This document shows positions 18,013-26,941 of a stretch of 64,000 nt of DNA, in pieces. A program made the translations under genes and the position numbers. The stretch lies in the NCBI RefSeq assembly GCF_003063265.1, contig NZ_NERU01000013.1, positions 1 to 64,000 of the forward strand, given 5' to 3'. The stretch comes from Limnohabitans sp. WS1. GTDB lineage: Bacteria; Pseudomonadota; Gammaproteobacteria; Burkholderiales; Burkholderiaceae_C. Position 1 is the first letter of the stretch; each line of letters opens with the position of its first letter. Under the pieces are notes generated by a model, which had not been told where the DNA came from, ran no database searches, and worked only from the letters and a program-made list of their open reading frames with translations.

Positions 18013-19938
18013 ATGGGAAGAATCATCGGTATTGACTTGGGCACCACCAACTCGTGCGTGGCCATCATGGAAGGCAACACGACCAAAGTAATCGAGAACG
18101 CCGAAGGCGCTCGCACCACCCCGTCGATCATTGCGTACCAAGAAGACGGCGAAATCCTGGTCGGCGCATCGGCCAAGCGCCAAGCGGTCACCAACCCCAA
18201 GAACACGCTGTATGCGGTCAAGCGCTTGATCGGCCGCAAGTTCGCCGAAAAAGAAGTCCAAAAAGACATCGACCTGATGCCTTACACCATTGCCAAAGCC
18301 GACAACGGTGACGCTTGGGTGGAAGTGCGCGGCAACAAATTGGCCCCGCCTCAAATCAGCGCTGAAATTCTGCGCAAGATGAAGAAAACCGCCGAAGACT
18401 ACCTCGGCGAAGAAGTGACCGAGGCCGTGATCACGGTGCCCGCTTACTTCAACGACGCCCAGCGTCAGGCCACCAAAGACGCAGGCCGCATTGCCGGTCT
18501 GGACGTCAAGCGCATCATCAACGAGCCCACCGCTGCGGCCCTGGCTTTTGGCCTGGACAAGCAAGAAAAGGGCGACCGCAAGATCGCTGTGTATGACCTG
18601 GGTGGCGGCACGTTTGACGTGTCCATCATCGAGATTGCCGATGTGGACGGCGAAAAGCAGTTCGAAGTGCTGTCCACCAACGGTGACACCTTCTTGGGCG
18701 GCGAAGACTTTGACCAGCGCATCATCGATTTCATCATCACCGAGTTCAAGAAAGAATCCGGCGTCGATCTGGCCAAAGACGTGCTGGCCCTGCAGCGCCT
18801 GAAAGAAGCCGCTGAAAAGGCCAAAATCGAGCTGTCCAGCTCGGCTTCGACCGACGTCAACCTGCCTTACATCACGGCCGATGCCACTGGCCCCAAGCAC
18901 TTGAACGTGAAGCTGACCCGCGCCAAGCTGGAGCAGTTGGTGGAAGAGCTGATTGAGCGCACCATCGCCCCTTGCCGCATGGCCATCAAGGACGCTGGCG
19001 TGTCGGTCGGCGAGATCGACGACATCATTTTGGTCGGCGGCATGTCCCGCATGCCCAAGGTGCAAGAGAAGGTCAAAGAGTTCTTTGGCAAGGAGCCACG
19101 CAAAGACGTGAACCCCGACGAAGCCGTGGCCGTGGGCGCTGCGATTCAAGGCCAGGTTTTGTCAGGCGACCGCACCGACGTGCTGCTGCTCGACGTGACG
19201 CCTCTGTCCCTGGGCATCGAGACCATGGGCGGCGTGATGACCAAGATGATCACCAAGAACACCACGATCCCGACCAAGTTTGCACAGACCTTCTCGACCG
19301 CTGAAGACAACCAGCCGGCCGTGACGATCAAGGTGTTCCAGGGCGAGCGCGACATCGCATCGGGTAACAAGTTGCTGGGTGAGTTCAACCTCGAAGGCAT
19401 CCCACCCGCAGCGCGTGGCACACCTCAGATCGAAGTGTCTTTTGACATCGACGCCAACGGCATCTTGCATGTGGGCGCCAAGGACAAAGGCACCGGCAAA
19501 GAAAACAAGATCACCATCAAGGCCAACTCCGGTCTGTCCGAAGCCGAGATTCAGCAAATGGTGAAAGACGCCGAGCTGAACGCCGAAGAAGACAAGAAAA
19601 AGCTCGAACTCGTGCAAGCCCGCAACGCAGGCGAAGCCGCTGTGCACAGCGTGAAAAAGAGCCTGACCGAGCACGGCGACAAGATCGAAGCGGCCGAAAA
19701 AGAAGCCATCGAAGCGGCCACCAAGGCGCTGGAAGAAGTTTTGAAGGGCGAAGACAAAGCCGACATCGAAGCCAAAACCGAAGCCTTGATGACCGCCAGC
19801 CAAAAGCTGGGCGAAAAGGTCTACGCCGACATGCAAGCGCAGCAAGCTGCTGCGGGTGCTGCAGCCGGCGGCGCCGATGCCAAGCCACAAGACGACAACG
19901 TGGTGGATGCGGAAGTCAAGGAAGTCAAAAAGGGCTAA
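18013..19938 (+). CDS. dnaK: Hsp70 chaperone DnaK
   Basis: A 641-residue Hsp70. The ATPase domain starts with [16 protein letters not shown] and contains [13 protein letters not shown] and [12 protein letters not shown]. The linker [19 protein letters not shown] near residue 392 leads to the substrate-binding domain, then a charged helical lid and an acidic tail ending [10 protein letters not shown]. It binds unfolded segments in ATP-driven cycles with DnaJ and GrpE encoded on either side. Length and motifs are standard. Confidence 0.98.
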   Translation: MGRIIGIDLGTTNSCVAIMEGNTTKVIENAEGARTTPSIIAYQEDGEILVGASAKRQAVTNPKNTLYAVKRLIGRKFAEKEVQKDIDLMPYTIAKADNGDAWVEVRGNKLAPPQISAEILRKMKKTAEDYLGEEVTEAVITVPAYFNDAQRQATKDAGRIAGLDVKRIINEPTAAALAFGLDKQEKGDRKIAVYDLGGGTFDVSIIEIADVDGEKQFEVLSTNGDTFLGGEDFDQRIIDFIITEFKKESGVDLAKDVLALQRLKEAAEKAKIELSSSASTDVNLPYITADATGPKHLNVKLTRAKLEQLVEELIERTIAPCRMAIKDAGVSVGEIDDIILVGGMSRMPKVQEKVKEFFGKEPRKDVNPDEAVAVGAAIQGQVLSGDRTDVLLLDVTPLSLGIETMGGVMTKMITKNTTIPTKFAQTFSTAEDNQPAVTIKVFQGERDIASGNKLLGEFNLEGIPPAARGTPQIEVSFDIDANGILHVGAKDKGTGKENKITIKANSGLSEAEIQQMVKDAELNAEEDKKKLELVQARNAGEAAVHSVKKSLTEHGDKIEAAEKEAIEAATKALEEVLKGEDKADIEAKTEALMTASQKLGEKVYADMQAQQAAAGAAAGGADAKPQDDNVVDAEVKEVKKG

Positions 19939-19949
19939 GACCCACCCCT

Positions 19950-20012
19950 CTGCGGCCTCGCCGCAGTTCCGCCGCGCAAGCTGATTCAGCCCCCTGAATC
20001 GCCTTCGCGGCG
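19950..20012 (+). other. nested hairpins between dnaK and dnaJ
   Basis: First CTGCGGC-ctc-GCCGCAG. Then CGCCGCG encloses GATTCAG-cccc-CTGAATC and closes with CGCGGCG. All arms are perfect. There is no T run, so these may be an mRNA stability or processing element that sets the dnaK:dnaJ ratio, not a terminator. Confidence 0.65.
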
Positions 20013-20040
20013 TTCTTGTTCTAACGGTTGGATTTGCCCC

Positions 20041-21183
20041 ATGGCGACAAAACGAGATTTTTACGAAGTGCTGGGCGTTGCCAAAAACGCCTCAGACGAA
20101 GACATCAAAAAGGCTTATCGCAAGCTGGCGATGAAGTACCACCCTGACCGCAACCAGGGGGACGACACCAAAGCCAAGGAAGCCGAGGCCAAATTCAAGG
20201 AAGGCAAGGAAGCCTACGAGATGCTGTCGGACGCGCAAAAACGCGCAGCTTACGACCAGCATGGCCACGCGGGTGTAGACCCCAATATGCGCGGCGGTGC
20301 CGAAGGCTTTGGTGGCTTTGGTGACGCTTTTGGCGACATCTTTGGCGACATCTTTGGCGGCCAGGGCCGCGGCGGACGCGGCGGTGGACGCCAAGTCTTC
20401 CGGGGTGCCGACCTCAGCTACGCGATGGAGATCACGCTCGAAGAAGCAGCTGGCGGCAAGGACTCGCAGCTGCGCATCCCCAGCTGGGACGAGTGCGACA
20501 CCTGCCACGGCAGCGGTGCCAAGCCTGGCACCAGCGCCAAAACTTGCTCGACCTGCCATGGTCAGGGCCAAGTGCAAATGCGCCAAGGCTTTTTCAGCGT
20601 GCAGCAAACCTGCCCCAATTGCCGTGGCACGGGCAAGATCATTCCCGACCCCTGCGGCACTTGCCATGGGCAAGGCAAGGTCAAAAAGCAAAAGACGCTG
20701 GAAGTCAAAATCCCGGCCGGCATCGACGACGGCATGCGCATCCGCAGCGCGGGCAACGGCGAGCCCGGCACCAATGGCGGGCCACCGGGCGATTTGTTCA
20801 TCGAGATTCGCCTGAAAAAGCACGACATCTTTGAACGCGATGGCGACGACCTGCACTGCGCCGTGCCGATCAGCTTTTCCAAAGCGGCTTTGGGCGGCGA
20901 GATCGAAGTGCCCACACTGGGCGGCAAAGCGGCCATCGACATCCCCGAAGGCACCCAGACTGGCAAGCAGTTCCGCTTGCGCGGCAAGGGCATCAAGGGC
21001 GTGCGCGGCAGCTACCCGGGTGACTTGTATTGCCACATCACCGTAGAGACGCCCGTCAAACTCACCGAGCACCAGAAAAAATTGCTCAAAGAGTTTGAAG
21101 AGTCTCTGACCAAAGGCGGTGGCAAACACCAGCCCAGCGGCGAAACCTGGACTGACAAGCTCAAGGGCTTTTTCGGGGGCTGA
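20041..21183 (+). CDS. dnaJ: DnaJ (Hsp40) co-chaperone
   Basis: A 380-residue type I J-protein. The J domain (residues 1-70) has the HPD triad in KYHPDRNQG and is followed by a Gly/Phe-rich linker. Four zinc-binding repeats ([32 protein letters not shown]) then span about residues 152-213, before two substrate-binding barrels and a dimerising C-terminus. It delivers clients to DnaK and stimulates its ATPase. Complete and typical. Confidence 0.97.
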   Translation: MATKRDFYEVLGVAKNASDEDIKKAYRKLAMKYHPDRNQGDDTKAKEAEAKFKEGKEAYEMLSDAQKRAAYDQHGHAGVDPNMRGGAEGFGGFGDAFGDIFGDIFGGQGRGGRGGGRQVFRGADLSYAMEITLEEAAGGKDSQLRIPSWDECDTCHGSGAKPGTSAKTCSTCHGQGQVQMRQGFFSVQQTCPNCRGTGKIIPDPCGTCHGQGKVKKQKTLEVKIPAGIDDGMRIRSAGNGEPGTNGGPPGDLFIEIRLKKHDIFERDGDDLHCAVPISFSKAALGGEIEVPTLGGKAAIDIPEGTQTGKQFRLRGKGIKGVRGSYPGDLYCHITVETPVKLTEHQKKLLKEFEESLTKGGGKHQPSGETWTDKLKGFFGG

Positions 21184-21187
21184 GGGT

Positions 21188-21918
21188 TGAGGTCGGCGGC
21201 TTCAGCCCCGACATGAACGCCCTCTTGCCAATACCATCGCTAAGAGAGCCCCGCCCCCGGGGCGATGGGTGCTGGTCTGCAAGGGTCCATCGCGACGAGG
21301 GCGTCGCTCCTACAGGGACAATGCCCTGCATTTTGTGGGAGCCCCGCCCTCGGGGCGATGCTTGGTGGTCTGCAAGGGTCCATCGCGACGAGGGCTTCGC
21401 GCCGACAGGGACAATGCCCTGCATTTTGTGGGAGCCCCACCCTGGGGGCGATGGGTGGTGGTCTGCAAAGGGTCCATCGCGACGAGGGCGTCGCTCCTAC
21501 AGGGACAAGCCCTGCATTTTGTGGGAGCCCCGCCCTCGGGGCGATGGGTGGTGGTCTGCAAGGGTCCATCGCGACGAGGGCGTCGCTCCTACAGGGACAA
21601 GCCCTGCATTTTGTGGGAGCCCCGCCCTCGGGGCGATGGGTGGTGGACTGCAAGGGTCACTCGCGACGAGGGCGTCGCTCCTACGGGGACAATGCCCTGC
21701 ATTTTGTGGGAGCCCCCCACTCGGGGCGATGGGTGGTGGTCTGCAAGGGTTCATCGCGACGAGGGCGTCGCTCCTACAGGGACAAGCCCTGCATTTTGTG
21801 GGAGCCCCGCCCCCGGGGCGATGGTTGGTGGTCTGCAAGGGTACATCGCGACGAGGGCGTCGCTCCTACAGGGACAAGCCCTGCATTTTGTGGGAGCCCC
21901 GCCCCCGGGGCGATGGGT
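21188..21918. repeat. REP-like array, about eight units of 91-92 bp
   Basis: After one GTAGGTCGG-family remnant, about eight units repeat with a period near 92 bp. Each holds GAGCCCCGCCCTCGGGGCGATG, split here as GAGCCCCG and CCTCGGGGCGATG, then a CTGCAAGGGT spacer, GCGACGAGGGCGTCGCTCC and a CCCTGCATTTTGTGG spacer. The 880-bp gap between dnaJ and the metallo-hydrolase contains only this array and a short leader. Open frames across it in several directions are a by-product of the repeat. Confidence 0.93.
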
Positions 21919-22060
21919 TGTGGACTGGGAAGCTGTGAGCGAGGGCACCGCTACAAAAAAGCGGTCATGCAAACTTCATCGGGCCGGTGGCTGAGCGACC
22001 CGAACGAATCGAAGGGCTGTTTGACTTGCGTCAAACAACCTTTTTTCGTGACAGGGCAGC

Positions 22061-23434
22061 ATGGAAGGCATGAGCGCATCCATCACATTCCTCGGCGGAG
22101 CCGATACCGTCACCGGCTCCAAATACCTGATCGAACACAATCAAAAACGGCTGCTGGTCGATTGCGGCTTGTTTCAGGGCTACAAACAACTGCGCTTGCG
22201 CAACTGGAATCCCCTGCCCGTCAACCCGGCGCTCATCGATGCGATGGTGCTGACCCATGCGCATCTGGACCACAGCGGTTACTTGCCTTTGCTGGTCAAA
22301 CATGGCTTTCAGGGGCGGGTGCATGCCACCTCCGCCACTTGCGATTTGGCCAGCATTTTGTTGCCCGACAGTGGTCACATTCAGGAAGAGGACGCATTTT
22401 TTGCCAATCGACACGGTTTTTCCAAACATGCTCCAGCCCTGCCGCTGTACACCAAACAAGAGGCCGTGGCCAGCTTGAAGCTTTTGCACGCAGAAAAACA
22501 AGGCCAGTGGTTTGAACCGATCGCGGGATGGAAAGCGCGTTTTCAGCCTGCGGGGCACATTTTGGGCGCGGCCAGTTTGCTGCTGGATGTGGGCGGGCGA
22601 CGGGTCTTGTTTTCTGGCGATTTGGGGCGGCCTGATGACCCACTGATGAACCCGCCCGAGCCGCCACCCCAGGCCGATACGGTGTTGATCGAGTCCACTT
22701 ATGGGGACCGCCAACACCCCAAAGAAAACGTCTTCAATGAACTCGGGCCACTGCTGAAAAAACTGGCCGCTCGCGGCGGTGTGGCCGTGGTGCCTGTGTT
22801 TGCGGTGGGTCGGGCGCAGGCCATGCTGCACACCATTGCACAGCTCAAAGCGGCGGGGGAAATTCCGCACAGCTTGCCCATTTTTCTGGACAGCCCCATG
22901 GCCATCCACACCACGGCTTTGTTTGAAAGGCATCCGGGTGAGCACCGTTTGAGCCCTCAAGAGGTGCGCAGCATGGACCATGCGGCCACCATGTTGGAGA
23001 CCCCTGAGCAGTCCAAGTCATTGGCAAGGCGGCATGGTCCGATGGTGATTTTGGCGGCCAGCGGCATGGCCACCGGGGGGCGGGTGTTGCACCATTTGGC
23101 GCAATACGCGGGTGACCACCGCAACATGATCATTTTGACGGGCTACCAAGCCCCCGGCACACGAGGCGCAGCGCTGGCCAGTGGCCGCAACACGGTGCGC
23201 ATTCATGCACAAGACGTGCCGGTGCGTGCAGAGGTGGTGCAAATCGAATCGGCCTCGGCCCATGCCGATGCCAACCAGTTGCTCAGTTGGTTACACAAGA
23301 TGCCCAGTGCACCCGGTCAGGTGTTTGTGGTGCACGGCGAGCGCGAAGCGTCCGACATGCTGCGCCAGCGCATCGAACACGAGATCAAGTGGCGGGCCTT
23401 GGTGCCCGAGCAGGGTTCGGTCTGGCCTTTGTAA
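22061..23434 (+). CDS. beta-CASP metallo-beta-lactamase-fold RNase-like protein
   Basis: A 457-residue metallo-beta-lactamase-fold hydrolase with a beta-CASP insert and C-terminal RMMBL segment. The zinc motif THAHLDHSG sits near residue 65, GHILGAAS near 167 and FSGDLGR near 185. Later come FAVGRAQ, the SGMATGGR glycine loop and SAHAD with the final metal His. Homologues are RNA-cleaving enzymes of the CPSF/Int9-11 type; the physiological substrate is not known. ATGs at 22061 and 22070 are both possible starts. Confidence 0.88.
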   Translation: MEGMSASITFLGGADTVTGSKYLIEHNQKRLLVDCGLFQGYKQLRLRNWNPLPVNPALIDAMVLTHAHLDHSGYLPLLVKHGFQGRVHATSATCDLASILLPDSGHIQEEDAFFANRHGFSKHAPALPLYTKQEAVASLKLLHAEKQGQWFEPIAGWKARFQPAGHILGAASLLLDVGGRRVLFSGDLGRPDDPLMNPPEPPPQADTVLIESTYGDRQHPKENVFNELGPLLKKLAARGGVAVVPVFAVGRAQAMLHTIAQLKAAGEIPHSLPIFLDSPMAIHTTALFERHPGEHRLSPQEVRSMDHAATMLETPEQSKSLARRHGPMVILAASGMATGGRVLHHLAQYAGDHRNMIILTGYQAPGTRGAALASGRNTVRIHAQDVPVRAEVVQIESASAHADANQLLSWLHKMPSAPGQVFVVHGEREASDMLRQRIEHEIKWRALVPEQGSVWPL

Positions 23435-23478
23435 ACGACAACTTGAGGGGCCCACCGGAATGTCCGTTGTCTGCGAGG

Positions 23479-23968
23479 CTTATCGCGACGGGGGCGTCGC
23501 TCCTACAGGGGGATGCCCTGCATTTTGTAGGAGCCCTGCCCTCGGAGCGATGCTTGGTGGTCTGCGAGGCTTGATTGCGACGGGGGCGTCGCTCCTACAG
23601 GGGGATGCCCTGCATTTTGTAGGAGCCCCGCCCTCGGGGCGATTCTTTGTGGTCTGCGAGGGTGATCGCGACGGGGGCCTCGCTCCTACAGGGGGATGCC
23701 CTGCATTTTGTGGGAGCCCCGCCCTCGGGGCGATGCTTGGTGGTCCGCGAGGGTTTTCGCGACGGGGGCGTCGCTCCTACAGGGGGATACCCTGCATTTT
23801 GTAGGAGCCCCGCCCTCGGGGCGATGCTTGGTGGTCTGCAAGGCTGATCGCGACGGGGGCGTCGCTCCTACAGGGGGATGCCCTGCATTTTGTGGGAGCC
23901 CCGCCCTCGGGGCGATGCTTGGTGGTCTGCGAGGCTTGATCGCGACGGGGGTGTCGCACCCACGTGGG
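23479..23968. repeat. REP-like array, about six units
   Basis: About six units of 88-93 bp. It has the same logic as the array after dnaJ but with GCGACGGGGGCGTCGC arms, a GGGGGATGCCCTGCATTTTG spacer and a GGTCTGCGAGG spacer. It fills the 545-bp gap between the metallo-hydrolase and the cyanophycin-associated genes, up to the DUF1854 stop codon. Confidence 0.92.
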
Positions 23969-23980
23969 AAGTTCGCGGGA

Positions 23981-24445
23981 TTACAAGAAGCGGTCGAGCA
24001 GTTTGCGCGAGTGTTTGTCCATGGCGGCCATGTCGCGGATCATGTATTGCACGCCATCGGCGTCGTTGATGAGCAGCACGGTGCCGGTCAGGCGCCGGAT
24101 GTCTTCTTCGCCCTTGAGCATGAATTGGGTGCTGCCCCGGTCGGTGCGCACGCGCCAGGTGCTGGGGGTGGCAAAGCTGCTCACGTCTTCGAGTTGCAAA
24201 ATTTCGGGCAAAAATTCGCGCTCGTTCAGGGCCTGCAAGACCTGCTGACGCAGGCTGGCGGGCAAGGCCGAGAGGTTTTCAATCCAGAGCACTTCGTGGC
24301 CTTCGGCGTCCATGAGGGCCACGCCCGCATCGGGGGCCGACACCGGGTAAGCCCGCAAGGCGGTGATGGGGCTTTGGCGGGTGCCGTCGGGCAGCACCAG
24401 CACCCAGTGGCCGAAGGCGTCGCGTTCAAAGTCAAAGGGGGTCAT
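23981..24445 (-). CDS. cyanophycin-associated DUF1854 protein
   Basis: A 154-residue soluble protein of the DUF1854 family. It has no signal or membrane segment. Recognisable family features are the N-terminal WVLVLPDGT segment, the central LPEILQLEDVSSFATPSTWRV region (written here in part) and RRLTGTVLLINDADGVQYMI near the end. The family is found next to cyanophycin synthetase genes in Burkholderiales; its molecular role is unknown. The ATG overlaps the stop of the ABC exporter gene (ATGA), so they are translationally coupled. Confidence 0.85.
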   Translation of the reverse strand: MTPFDFERDAFGHWVLVLPDGTRQSPITALRAYPVSAPDAGVALMDAEGHEVLWIENLSALPASLRQQVLQALNEREFLPEILQLEDVSSFATPSTWRVRTDRGSTQFMLKGEEDIRRLTGTVLLINDADGVQYMIRDMAAMDKHSRKLLDRFL

Positions 24446-26751
24446 GCGCTCACCTTTTGCAGTGGGGTCTCAAGGCTGCCGCCCAACACGGCTTCGGCTT
24501 CGGCTTGGCGTTGCTGGGCTTCGTACAAGCGCCAGTAGGCGCCTTGCGCTTCAATCAGCGCGTCGTGGGTGCCCTCTTCCACCACCACGCCTTTGTCCAT
24601 GACCACCAGGCGGTCGGCTTTGCGCAGGGTGGACAGGCGGTGGGCAATGGCAATGGTGGTGCGTCCGCGCACGAGGTTGTCCAGGGCGCGTTGGATTTCT
24701 TTTTCGGTTTCGGTGTCGACCGCCGAGGTGGCTTCGTCCAGAATCAAAATGCGCGGGTTGATGAGCAAGGCCCGGGCAATCGAGATGCGTTGGCGCTCCC
24801 CCCCCGACAGGCCCTGCCCCCGTTCGCCCACCAAAGAGTCGTAGCCTTGGGGCATGCGCAAAATGAACTCGTGGGCATGGGCCGCGCGGGCCGCGGCAAC
24901 AATTTCTTCGCGCGTGGCTTCGGGCTTGCCGTAGGCAATGTTGTCGGCAATGGTGCCAAAGAACAAAAAGGGTTCTTGCAGCACGAGGCCAATTTGGCGT
25001 CGGTAGTCGGCCACTTTGAGTTGGCGGATGTCGGTGCCGTCGAGTTCGATGGCCCCTTCGCTCAGGTCATAAAAGCGGCAGATCAAATTGACCAAGGTGC
25101 TTTTGCCCGAGCCGCTGTGGCCCACCAAGCCAATCATCTGGCCGGGCTCGATGTTGAGGTTGAGTTGCCGAATCACAGCCCGGTTGCCATAGCGAAAACC
25201 GGCATCGCGCACGGTCAGCCGGCCTTGCACATGGGCAGGCAGGGCTTTGGGATCGGTGGACTCGGGCACGCTGGAGACGTGGTCCAGGATGTCAAAAATG
25301 CGCTTGGCCCCGGACGCTGCCTTTTGGGTGTTGGACACGATGCGGCTCATCGAGTCGAGTCGGCTGTAAAAACGGCCGATGTAGGCCAAGAATGCGGTGA
25401 GCACCCCCACGGTGATCTGGTCGTCAGACACCAGCCAGATGCCAAAACCCCAAACCACCAGCAAACCAATTTCGGTCATCAGCGTCACGGTGGGTGAAAA
25501 CAGCGACCACACCCGATTGAGCTTGTCGTTGACTTGCAGGTTGTGGTGGTTGGCGTCTTTGAAGCGCTGGGCTTCGCGGTCTTCTTGGGCAAAGGCCTTG
25601 ACCACCCGGATGCCGGGGATGGTGTCGGTGAGCACATTGGTGACTTCGGCCCAGACGCGGTCGATTTTTTCGAAGCCGGTGCGCAGTTTTTCGCGCACCA
25701 CATGGATGAGCCAGCCAATGAATGGCAAGGGCAACAAGGTGACCAGCGCCAACGTGGGGTTGATGGTGAACAAGATGACAGCGGTCATCAAGATCATGAG
25801 CACGTCGGTGGCAAAGTCCAGCAGGTGCAAAGACAAAAAGACGTTGATGCGGTCGGTTTCGCTGCCGATGCGGGCAATCAAATCGCCAGTGCGGCGCTCG
25901 CCAAAGTATTCGAGCGAGAGTTTGAGCAGGTGTTCATAGGTGGTGGTGCGCAAGTCGGCCCCAATGCGCTCGGACACCAGCGCCAAAATATAAGTTTTGG
26001 CCCAGCCCAAGCCCCAGGCCAGCAAGGCCGATCCCAGCAAACCCATCAGGTACAAGGACACCACTCCCGGGTCGATCGCCTTGCCGTTTTGGTAGGGGAT
26101 CAGGATGTCATCCATCAGCGGCATGGTCAGGTAAGGCGGCACCAAAGTGGCCGCTGTGGCCGCCAGCGTGAGTAAAAAACCGGCCAGCAATGAGCCTTGG
26201 TAAGGCCGGGCAAAGCGCCACAGCTTGAACAGGGTCCAGGTGGAGGGAGGCACCAGGTCTTCGCGGCTGCAGACAGGACAGTCGGCGTCGTCTGGCCCCA
26301 TGACGGTTTGGCACACGGGGCAGACCGTGCTGGACAAGCGGGTTTGCAGGGGGGCACCGTCGTCAGTTTGGGCTTCATGGGTTTGTTGTGCCTCAAACTG
26401 GGCCAGCCAGCGGGCCGCCGCAGCTTGCAAACCCAGGGTGAATCGCCAAACGGCCAAACGGCCTTGGGGCTCGGACAAAGCCAGGGTGGCCACACCGGCG
26501 TGGTCACTCAATTTGAGCTGCAAAGCAGTCGTTAAGGGCCATTGACGCCAACTTTTTTGCGGGCCGTCAGAAGATAGAACCCGTTGATCGGTCAAAATGA
26601 TGCCACTTTTGACGAAATTCAGCGATGCATCGAGGTCAACTTCCAGCCAGGCTGTGACGTTTTCTTGGGGTAGAAGCTGGGAAGTCACCTCAGCAACCCA
26701 AGCGTCCGGAACCACCGAACGGAGTGAGGCTGAGGAATATGTTGTAGTCAT
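24442..26751 (-). CDS. cyanophycin-associated ABC exporter with N-terminal zinc-ribbon domain
   Basis: A 769-residue half-size ABC exporter. Residues 1-140 form a soluble domain. A zinc ribbon follows with C144-PV-C147 and C158-PV-C161. Residues 190-480 hold six membrane helices, and the C-terminal ATPase has GHSGSGKS near 545, LSGGERQ and ILDEATSAVD. Type I exporters lack such an N-terminal part, which is typical of the version found beside cphA genes. Substrate unknown; export of cyanophycin-related peptides or a regulatory role is speculation. The start at ATG 26751 is preferred to the longer frame, which runs across the divergent promoter region (26752-26941). Confidence 0.87.
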   Translation of the reverse strand: MTTTYSSASLRSVVPDAWVAEVTSQLLPQENVTAWLEVDLDASLNFVKSGIILTDQRVLSSDGPQKSWRQWPLTTALQLKLSDHAGVATLALSEPQGRLAVWRFTLGLQAAAARWLAQFEAQQTHEAQTDDGAPLQTRLSSTVCPVCQTVMGPDDADCPVCSREDLVPPSTWTLFKLWRFARPYQGSLLAGFLLTLAATAATLVPPYLTMPLMDDILIPYQNGKAIDPGVVSLYLMGLLGSALLAWGLGWAKTYILALVSERIGADLRTTTYEHLLKLSLEYFGERRTGDLIARIGSETDRINVFLSLHLLDFATDVLMILMTAVILFTINPTLALVTLLPLPFIGWLIHVVREKLRTGFEKIDRVWAEVTNVLTDTIPGIRVVKAFAQEDREAQRFKDANHHNLQVNDKLNRVWSLFSPTVTLMTEIGLLVVWGFGIWLVSDDQITVGVLTAFLAYIGRFYSRLDSMSRIVSNTQKAASGAKRIFDILDHVSSVPESTDPKALPAHVQGRLTVRDAGFRYGNRAVIRQLNLNIEPGQMIGLVGHSGSGKSTLVNLICRFYDLSEGAIELDGTDIRQLKVADYRRQIGLVLQEPFLFFGTIADNIAYGKPEATREEIVAAARAAHAHEFILRMPQGYDSLVGERGQGLSGGERQRISIARALLINPRILILDEATSAVDTETEKEIQRALDNLVRGRTTIAIAHRLSTLRKADRLVVMDKGVVVEEGTHDALIEAQGAYWRLYEAQQRQAEAEAVLGGSLETPLQKVSA

Positions 26752-26941
26752 GAAAGTCAAACCGCAATGAACACGGCCAACCAGAGGGTCAGCCGGACAA
26801 AAAACCACACAGATTTGGCCAATACCTTGGCTCAACGACTGCACCCACACCACCCATGTACCCGATGACCCATGCGCTTTGCCAAAGCCAGATGTCCCAT
26901 GCCGATGACGGTCGGTCATTGTATCGCTGCACACCCCACCC

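Noticed and set aside
21244..21918. Regular 86-92-bp spacing that could be mistaken for a CRISPR array
   Set aside because: The would-be spacers are themselves repeated from unit to unit, the palindromic units occur singly elsewhere, and no cas gene is present.
21265..22515. Long open frames across the REP arrays, for example 416 codons here, and similar frames at 23.7-24.5 kb and 31.6-32.6 kb
   Set aside because: The repeat units lack stops in several frames at once, the predicted peptides are just the translated repeat, and no ribosome site or family match exists.
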